A stretch of DNA of 64,000 nt, from assembly GCA_020543525.1 (NCBI GenBank), contig JAHYIO010000023.1, positions 1,550,001-1,614,000 of the forward strand. The letters run 5' to 3'. The notes beneath the pieces are model-generated. The model saw nothing but the letters and a program-made list of their open reading frames with translations, was not told where the DNA came from and searched no databases. Source of the DNA: Coriolopsis trogii (taxonomy: Eukaryota > Basidiomycota > Agaricomycetes > Polyporales > Polyporaceae). Made by a program: the position numbers and the translations under genes. Positions 56,412 through 64,000 of the stretch are shown here, piece after piece; within the stretch, counting starts at the first letter, position 1; each line of letters starts with the position of its first letter.

Positions 56412-58473
56412 ATGTCTCTCCTCGAGCTCTCCCCAGAGATTATCGTTCACATCCTGACGTATCTCCATTACCTCGACCTCAATGCCTGCAGACGCATCAA
56501 CCACGGGTTTGACCGTCTCATTCAGAGCAGTAGCCGCCTCCAATACTACATGCAGCTGCAACTCTTGGGCTACGAAGATAATCCACACTCGCCGATGGTC
56601 ATCGCGGACAAGCTCAAACTTTTGAAACAAACAGAGCGTGCATGGGCGTGTCTGGACTTCGACAAATGCTTCTCTATCCCCATCCCGTTCTGCCCATCAA
56701 GCATATACGATCTTACCGACGGCATTCTCCTCCTCGGCGACTCAGTGCACGGTGTTCAGTCCGGCGCGGACAATATCCGTTGGACGAGGCTTTCTGGGCT
56801 GCTATCTGAAGACAAGACGTGGGACCCCTGGGAGAAGATTGATGTTGGAGCGCATATAATCGATGTCGGACTAGCCGTTCAAGAGCACGATCTCATTGTG
56901 ATTGCCACTGAGTGCGTACACCTCCGTCGATCTCGTCCCGTTCCGTTCTCAAGTTTGGAATGAAGTCGAGAGACAGAAGACCGCCGGACGAATTTTGAGC
57001 TCCGTCTCATCCAACTTTCTACTGGCCTCAGCCACCCCCTCGCGTCCAAGCCCGTAATACCCCTTGCAGTCATACCGCATCCGCCCCAATCCGTTGCTGG
57101 GCAGTGCAGCGTATGTATCGAGATTGTCGGCGATCTACTGTGCTTCATGTTCCATTATCCCTCCGGGTCCACAACTCCGCCTGCTATGTTCGAAGTCTAT
57201 AATTGGAAGTCTGGACAATGCTTGCAGGTGCGTTTTCGTCAGTATGTACCGTGCCGATGTGTCTAACCACCGTGCAGATACGCGGCATAGATTGTGCGAG
57301 TTACTCCACGTTCACTTTTCTCGCGCCGGACATCATCGCCCTACCAAATTGTGCAGAGAATACCATCGAGCTGTGCCGCATAGGGAAAGTGCCAGACGAC
57401 ATCGTGGCCCCTGTGGACTTGGAAACAATCCGTGTATTGGAACTACCCCGCCTCGGAAGAAATCACTCTATCGCCCAAGTGACCTGCCGCTCTGAACCCA
57501 AGGTGACCGCTTCGACTAAGAATGCATCAGCCTTCCGCTCGCAGGAACCGTTCCAGCTTAGCCCCGATTCTGCCATCGTCATATTCAATGTCATGACGCA
57601 CGACAACCTCGGTTTCCACGACTGTCTCACGCTTATCGCGCACACGGCCTCGCTTCTCTCCGTCCTCGCCGCAGGGGATGCCCCTGCTACCCAAGTTCCG
57701 ACCACACCGCTCCCTCCTCCTTCTCCTTCTGTGACGACTCTTGATCCATCGCCGATAGGGCATGACGGCCTTCAGACCGACAGTCCCGAGGCTACAGAGG
57801 CCACGCCCCAAAGACATCCAGCACGCGTGCCCTGGTCGCAATGGGGACCTCGCGCATGCCGGTGGCTCGAAACCTCCTTTAGCGCAAGTCGCTGGATCAC
57901 GACGACCTGCGGACAACGCTACGTGACGGTAGAAGAAGACGTCGCGGATGACGACACGTCGCGAACGACCATCATCGTCTTTGACTTCAACCCGCACACT
58001 GTGCGTCGTCTTGCCGCACGTCACCGCAAACGGCGACGGCGTCTGCGCGGGTACTGGGACGTCACTATGCCAGAGGGCGAAGTTGTCGCAGGTAGCGGTA
58101 CCGCGGAGGCGATGGGAGCGTATCATAGGCTGGACGACGGGGTTCTCATCCCGTTCACAGACACTAGGACCAACGTCATCGGGCAGATACAGTGCGAGCC
58201 GACGGAGCTCATGGCCGGATATCCGCTGGAACACAGGATCTTCGAGGAGGTCGTGCGGACTAGCTTGCCGTTCACCCAGCTGAGCTCGTATGACACCTTC
58301 GCGTATGGCGCGGTGTTGCTGGACAGAAATATGGTTATCGGTGTGAAGGTGCGTTGCTTGGCACGTGCCCGAGAATGATGCTTGAATGAACTCACTCTGG
58401 CCTGGAACAGTTGAACGATATGGATGACATTAGGGAATTGGTTATCCATCCCATACGGTCACATCCGGTGTAA
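56412..58473 (+). CDS. F-box protein
   Basis: Exons: 56412-56911, 56966-57227, 57278-58348, 58411-58473; 631 residues. The F-box is at the very N-terminus (MSLLELSPEIIVHILTYLHY then LDLNACRRINHGFDRLIQSS), so a role as SCF adaptor is likely. The rest has beta-strand-rich repeats that resemble the quinoprotein-like or beta-propeller parts seen in this large basidiomycete family (inference only). A Pro/Thr linker follows near residue 420. A very basic patch (ARHRKRRRRLRG) is followed by a conserved-looking C-terminal block ending LVIHPIRSHPV. Substrate unknown. It is convergent with the next F-box-type gene, 247 bp between stops. Confidence 0.88.
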
Positions 58474-58720
58474 CTAGGGGGAATGTATCAAAATCGATGC
58501 AAACGCAAGAACTGTATACCTCATTTATTGTATCAATCATTATTCAGTGTCAATGCTCTGTACCTTGGTTGTCCGAAGTTACCAAGTCTATGCATGCGCA
58601 TAGACGACATGCATGTAGGCGAGTATCAGACAGCCTAGAGGCTATCAGGTACTATGGTAACAACCGACGGAGAACTACGCGTACAAGAGAGTGCGACCAC
58701 GAAGAAGGGTCTAGACTCAA

Positions 58721-59803
58721 TTATCGCTGTGGTACAGGTAGAGGATCCTCGTATATATGACAAAATTCGAGCTCGATGTCGTGACTCTCGCACGCAGACA
58801 GGGCCTTTTCCCATCCAAGAGGCTTTCCCGGGCCAGTGTTTACCACAATCTTCCTAAGCATAGCTGGTTTGTCGCCACTCGGGGTGTCTAAGGTGACGCG
58901 CTTCAGAGAGCCTGGGTCGACACGCGTCATGAAGCCCGCCGATATTGCAGCAGGGACGTTCCAAGGCGTGAGGGTGCTGTAGTACCCAAGCTTGGGAAGA
59001 TAGTGAACAGGCGGCGCTTCGATGGTAAGGACCTCCAGGTTCCAGTGATGCGAGAGGCCTTTCAGGATGTACGGCGTGCGGATGTGCAAGCGGCGGAGGT
59101 CAGGGAAGAGGGAAAGCAGGTGGAACGAGAAGCACTCCGAGCTGTGGCCCGACCGCGGGGCGAAGATGTGGCACCGACAGCGCGGATAGTGGACGAGCTC
59201 GAGATCGGTCACGCCGCGGACGCGGTCGGACGGGATCGGGTAGTCCTTGATGTGCGTGTACTCCCAGGCGAGGGTGACGGCGCGCGTGGTGCTGTATTGG
59301 CGGAGGCAGACGAACACCGGGTGGAACGGCTGCATCGTGCCGTCGTCTGTGGGGAGCGCGGTGCAGACGACGGTGACGCGCCGACAGGCGGAGACGTAGT
59401 CCGGGATGCGCGCGTAGTCCGTGTTGTAGCTGAAGTTCCGTATGATGGTGGTGTAGTCCGCGAGGGTGATGTGCAGCTCCGAGTGATTGAAGTAGGCGCG
59501 CGCGGACGGGTGGACGCGCTCGTGTGGCCTTGCGTCGGGGTCGTCGCCGAACTCGTCGATGATGAGCTTGCGGTAGACTTTGAAGTCTGTCGAGCAGGCG
59601 ATGACGATGTAGCGCAACGCCACTGAAGTCATAGTGTTCTGCCACGCTCTTGAAACCAGCGACGCAGAGCGGAAGAACTGCCAGCGGGCTCCTCGCTTTT
59701 CGCCACCTTCGAGGTTCGACCATGCCTCATGCAGAATTAGGTGAGCGAGTTCGAGGGGCATGGTGCGAGATGGTAGAAAATGAAAGAATGAGGAGGGTAA
59801 CAT
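58721..59803 (-). CDS. F-box-like protein
   Basis: One exon of about 360 codons. The frame is open up to 59923; the ATG at 59803 (MLPSSFFHFLPS) was chosen because it sits just before the family-like block MPLELAHLILHEAWSNLEG and the next helix FFRSASLVSRAWQNTM, a degenerate F-box. The ATG at 59761 is also possible. The rest looks like the leucine-rich or strand-rich C-terminal part common in Agaricomycete F-box-like proteins (LFPDLRRLHIRTPYIL, NLEVLTIEAPPVHYLP). The end is ELEFCHIYEDPLPVPQR. Lack of introns fits recently expanded family members. Function unknown. Confidence 0.72.
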   Translation of the reverse strand: MLPSSFFHFLPSRTMPLELAHLILHEAWSNLEGGEKRGARWQFFRSASLVSRAWQNTMTSVALRYIVIACSTDFKVYRKLIIDEFGDDPDARPHERVHPSARAYFNHSELHITLADYTTIIRNFSYNTDYARIPDYVSACRRVTVVCTALPTDDGTMQPFHPVFVCLRQYSTTRAVTLAWEYTHIKDYPIPSDRVRGVTDLELVHYPRCRCHIFAPRSGHSSECFSFHLLSLFPDLRRLHIRTPYILKGLSHHWNLEVLTIEAPPVHYLPKLGYYSTLTPWNVPAAISAGFMTRVDPGSLKRVTLDTPSGDKPAMLRKIVVNTGPGKPLGWEKALSACESHDIELEFCHIYEDPLPVPQR

Positions 59804-62800
59804 AATGGTCGACGGCTCCTTTATACAGGCACGTTTCAGAATGGAGTGATGTTCGGCTCGTGCTGGAATGCACTTCACATAACGCGACTGCATACCGCTC
59901 ACCTGAAGGGCTTTCACTGCCAAAGAATGTAGGAAAGGGGAGAATGCGGTCCAGAGCTTTGAGGGGATGTATATGTCTCTAGATCTTCAGGCTGCCTGCA
60001 TGTGAAGCGCGCTCGCCGAGTACTGGATATCAGGATACTTGAGTGTGGCTCCTGGCCACTTGAACTCGAATACGTGTCACGCTCCCAGCTTGCAAGTGCT
60101 ATTGTGAACAGGTCAAGGATCCGGATATCACTGAAGCAAAAGCGCGAAGTGGAAGAGAGACAATGTCGTGCCACACCTACCAACTCCGCGAAGGTACATA
60201 CATATAAACCTTGGCAGAAGATGTGCCTTTGTCATGTTGAGCGTCCCGACGTTGGTGGATATAACGCTAGCGCTCGACGACGCACTCCTCACTGCACTCG
60301 GAGTACAGACCCAGGAAATTCTTGTTCAAGGTCAGCTACCGTGGCTAAGGCTCCGATGGTCACCAACTCGTCTACACGTGAAACTGAAGCCTCCTTGGAT
60401 CAGGATATATAGGTAATATGCGGCAGCCTGGCGCAGTTGACTTTGTCACTCAGTTAGTCATCCGCCTCCAGTCATTCCACTGCCACGCGCAGGTAAGTGT
60501 AGAACAGCCCGCCTCCCTGTGCCATCTGAGATGAGCCCAGGAGTATCCGGATCCGATCCACCCAAAGGTGAAAGTGGATTTGGCCGGGAGTAACGGCGCC
60601 CAAGCGACAGGACCCATTTCGACTGTGGCACGTCAAGCTCGAGGCTCTGCGACTGCGTCGACGTGCCATCTTTGACAGCCTGGTCCCATCCGGATGCTCT
60701 GCCCGGGGCTTGGAACTTGAAGCTTGGCACCGAGCTCCATGAGTACTCTCATCTCAGGAATTGTCACCCTACTGATCCCCTTGCGCGTCGGTGCCAGTGG
60801 CTGCAGAGGTCGAAAACGTGCCACATCGCGTGCGTGCCGAAGACGTCTCAAGGTGTGCAATCACAAGAATCCATTTCAAACCACTCCAGAGGTGACAAAG
60901 AGCGGAGGGCCAGCAGAAGACGGCATCGCGATGTATGTGGCAGAGGACAAACGCATCCGAGTAAGCCGATGCGTGAAGAGATGCAATAGACGCTCGTGAC
61001 AGCCAACCAAATCCGACTCGTCCAGCGCTGAATGAGCTTGATTGTGTACTTCGTTGTGCGCTGCGCGACCCTTCTGCTCTCAGCAGCTCGAGACTACGGG
61101 ATTTTGTGTCTGATATACTTAGCAGTTACTCTGAAATTGGCCTCTGCAATCTCTAGCTTGCACCTCCAGTTGTTCTCTCTGCGTGGGCTCCGTTGACATT
61201 ATGCATGGACGACGACTTCTCGAAGGCCCCAGCTTTGGCAAGGGAAACACGCGCACTACCGGGATAAAGCTGCATTACATATCTATTCAGCTCAAAGTCA
61301 TATCCCGGTGCGTCCTGACGGCGATGGTGAAGCCAACATCGATATCGAGAATCCTACAGAGGCCAAGGCACGCTCCGGATCCCTCGTCCACTATCCATCG
61401 AGGTCCAGACCGGAAGGAGCTCGAGTCGACAGAAAGAATCTGCCTTCACGGAGCTTGGTGGGAGGGAAGCTGATCGTTGCGTTGCGAATTGTGGCACGTC
61501 AACGTTTCCTATCGGGGACACGCAGGTCGATATCAACCAGGTATCGTCCAAGAATGACCCGGGCATCGCGCCTGCGCTAGCCATCGTATACGCCGTCGTT
61601 GGCTACGTGCGCAACGCCTGGTTCGGCGAATAAAAGCCGCGGACGCTTCGGTGTTAAGGCGAAGCGCAGCAGCGTCTGGCCTGCGATGAAGCACGTCACT
61701 ATCTCCTTAGATCCGTACCATCGTAAGCTCTAAAGGTTATCCTGCTACTTGCGACCAGCAAATAGCGCCGCGTAGCCAGAACTTGAAGCGCATTACCCAG
61801 GCTCGGGCACACCCGGTGCCTTCGCTACAAGAAGGTGTCGTCTTTCTTTCGCATGTGCCACTTTTTTTGTCAGGATTATTGCTGCTCTCTGTTTGCACTT
61901 GAATCAGTGGGTCAAATTGACATTTCCAGTGAACTCGAGCGGATGGGGTCTTTTCAGGATGTCTTGGACTTGGAGTACCGGGCGGGGGCGGAGGCGCCGC
62001 GAGTTGTGGGTGCCAAACTGGATGTGGCGATTAGGGGCGTGGCGATTGGAGCAGAGCTAGGTTGCTGCTCGAGTAGCTTCAGTGGGTGCAGTGAATGTAC
62101 AGGTCGGCCGGTTTATTGCCATTTGTAGTTTGCCGAGGCGGCAGATTTAGGTTGGTAGCCTCGTGTTGGCGGCTAAGCGTGGTGGCTGGTCAGACGACCA
62201 GTCATCCATCTTTGTCGCGAGCCACCACCTCCACTCTGATCTACACGTTTCTCGGAAGCAGTCTATTCACCACCTCCGCTAGCTACGCTGATGGACCCTC
62301 GGCGACTTGGACTTTGGGAAAAGAGTCGCGCTCAGGCTCTGGATCATGCTCAGGTCCGAACGGCGAACTGGTGAAAAAGTCTTCAGGTGACCTGGGGCTT
62401 GAGCGCATTGACACACTGGGGACACATAGCGTTCGGGACACCGGATGCAACTCCCGAAAGCGTGTAAACTGTGGCCTTGGCTGGAGGACCCCGTTCTGGA
62501 GGAAGACAGCGACGCTCCAGACATCGCCCCACCCGAGCCTCTCTGGGAGGGCAAGCTTGCTGGATACGTCGCCGGGGGGTGGGAAGGTGTGGGGAAGGCT
62601 GGGGAAGGGTGCTTCGCGCGGGGATGGCCCTTGCCACGATCAGAGATTCGAAGGGCACATGTGAGGGCTTGCCCACAGACCTGTCTATTTGCGCTGCCCT
62701 TCTGGCGTGTTCCCCGTGCGAGCCGTCTACCCAGCTGACGCAGCCGCGTCTATCATCGCCGCACGCCCACAGCTCCAGCAGAATGCTGAAATAGAGCTCA

Positions 62801-63281
62801 GAGCCCAGGGCACTCTCCTCGCGCAGTCCGTCGACTTTGCCTCGATCACCTCGCTCTAACATCGCCTCCTCACCCGCCAGTACCCCCTCCAATCCCATCC
62901 ACGGTTTTCTCCTACGACGAGAGCCTGAAACGCTTGCACACGAAGGCCGATCCGCAGAGAGACCGGAGTTGGCATCCACGGGCAGTCCGAGGGTGCTTAG
63001 TCAACTTGTTACTGGCTCCAACGCCCGACCGGAAGACGGCTGTGGTGCATAGCGAGGTCGCGCTCGCTGACGCGTAAACGTCCTCTTCGGTGCCGGCTGC
63101 TTACTCTCCTCCGAGCTCTGTTCGTTTACTCGCTCGACCTCGTCACTTTCCCATCACTCACGCCCTCATAAGGCCCCTCGCCCGCGCCATATTCAACCAC
63201 CCCTTCCCCTCGTGTTCGACCACTTGCGCCGTCTACCATACCAGTTTACGTTCTATACCCCTTGTACGGACCACAAACAAG
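59804..63281. other. 3.5-kb region without a convincing gene
   Basis: Frames are short and do not link through splice sites. Some minus-strand stretches look protein-like (60472-60669, for example GAVTPGQIHFHLWVDRIR; and 61354-61584), but neighbouring exons could not be found, so they may be remnants of a lost or very intron-rich gene. From 63090 the frame before the SH3 gene is open and CT-rich, consistent with a 5' leader. No mobile element or RNA gene was recognised. Confidence 0.4.
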
Positions 63282-64000
63282 ATGCCGGTATCCCCCGAGT
63301 TTTCGCCTTGCTCGCACTCTGCCCTCCCCCACATCGCCACCCAAGATTTCGAGCTCGAATCCCCCACACCTCCGTTTGAAGTCGAGAAGCCTCGCGGTCG
63401 CTCGCTGTCACCCAAATCCACCATGTCTTCTGTCGCGCCCTCTTCCGCTGTAGCGTCCTCGTCCAAGACGATGTACTCCCCACCCCCTCTCACATGGCGT
63501 ACCGCCTTCCAAGACGCAAAGGCCGGCATCCACTACACCAAGGACGCCTTCCCCTCATCCAACTTCCTCCCTCCTCCGTTTTCGCGCGAACCCGTCAGCG
63601 TCGAGGCGGGCGACCGTGTTGAGGTCCTCGAAGAGGTCGACGACTACGCCGTGCGCGTGAGAGTGCTTCGCACGGGGGCAGTTGGTTTGATCCCCTTATG
63701 GAACACAGAAGGCGCCCTCGAGAGATTGACGAGGATCAATACCGCATTCAACGAAGCGGTACGTGCCTGGTCTTTTCCCGCTTGATATTGACGTATGTAT
63801 ATGCTCATCATCCATCTGTCATGTCATGTCTCCAGGCGACCTGCCCAGTGGAAGCTCGCGCCTTGCGCCGCCGCGATAGCGAGTCTTCGGCCGCGAGCTG
63901 GGAAGATGCGGGCTCGCCGACGGACGTGTCCCTCTCACACATCCACGCACGTTGCATCCCGTACGCGACCCGCGTCCGCTTTCCCCACTATTACGGCGCG
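63282..64000 (+). CDS. SH3-domain protein, N-terminal part (cut by window end)
   Basis: Exon 1 is 63282-63758, intron 63759-63835 (GTACGT...TCCAG), and exon 2 runs off the window at 64000. 214 residues are visible. The start MPVSPEFSP was chosen; the frame is open upstream but the upstream codons look like a CT-rich leader. After a Ser/Pro-rich start, an SH3-like fold is visible at about 103-148: REPVSVEAGDRVEVLEEVDD, then YAVRVRVLRTGAVGLIPLW, with the ALYDY-type first strand weak. SH3 proteins of this type bind proline-rich partners in actin or polarity pathways; the partner is unknown. Confidence 0.75.

Noticed and set aside
59003..59626. A 207-codon plus-strand frame rich in Arg, Val and Asp
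   Set aside because: Antisense to the F-box-like gene in a GC-rich stretch; no start context or splice partner.
62095..62979. Overlapping plus and minus frames of 190-200 codons before the SH3 gene
   Set aside because: Both are low complexity, without family motifs, and neither links to neighbouring exons. They are likely due to GC-rich sequence.

Overview
The window looks like nuclear DNA of a filamentous basidiomycete, most likely an Agaricomycete; a Polyporales-type genome is a guess from gene style only. Genes are packed on both strands and cut by many short introns, mostly 45-70 nt with GTRNGT donors and YAG or AAG acceptors. The protein set is eukaryotic and fungal (KRE6-type glucan synthase component, ALG7, Zn2Cys6 regulator, MATH-BTB and F-box proteins). 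No rRNA, tRNA, CRISPR array, prophage or intact transposon was seen. Coding models below were built by hand: introns were placed so that the frame is kept and family motifs are restored. The exon junctions are given so they can be tested with RNA data.

Layout. 1-7.7 kb: 3' end of an unknown gene, isocitrate lyase (minus), ALG7 GlcNAc-1-phosphate transferase (minus), and a divergent F-box gene. 7.7-9.9 kb: no gene, with a decayed duplicated segment. 9.9-18.3 kb: an unknown 637-aa acidic/Q-rich protein (minus), a MATH-BTB protein (plus), and a GRASP/Grh1 Golgi protein with a striking histidine-rich tail (minus). 18.3-20.8 kb: no gene. 20.8-31.3 kb: an intronless PPR-like, probably mitochondrial protein, a Zn2Cys6 transcription factor, and the SUMO E1 subunit AOS1. 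32.6-38.8 kb (minus): a FOL3/Met7-type Mur ligase and a 24-exon SART3/Prp24 U4/U6 recycling factor. 39.1-48.1 kb (plus): a single-pass membrane protein, SMC6, and a ZIP9-like metal transporter. 48.7-56.1 kb: KRE6/SKN1 and a Ulp2-type SUMO protease. 56.4-59.8 kb: two tail-to-tail F-box-type genes. 59.8-63.3 kb: no convincing gene. The right edge cuts an SH3-domain protein.

Most genes are unrelated housekeeping genes, as expected for a eukaryotic chromosome. Three of them touch the SUMO system: AOS1 (conjugation), Ulp2 (deconjugation) and SMC6 (the SMC5/6 complex carries a SUMO ligase in other fungi). Four others (three F-box types, one MATH-BTB) are likely ubiquitin-ligase adaptors. The most unusual items are the 75-residue histidine-rich segment inside the GRASP tail, the 12-nt microexon that carries the middle of the SMC6 Walker A motif, and a 14-nt microexon just before the zinc cluster of the transcription factor.
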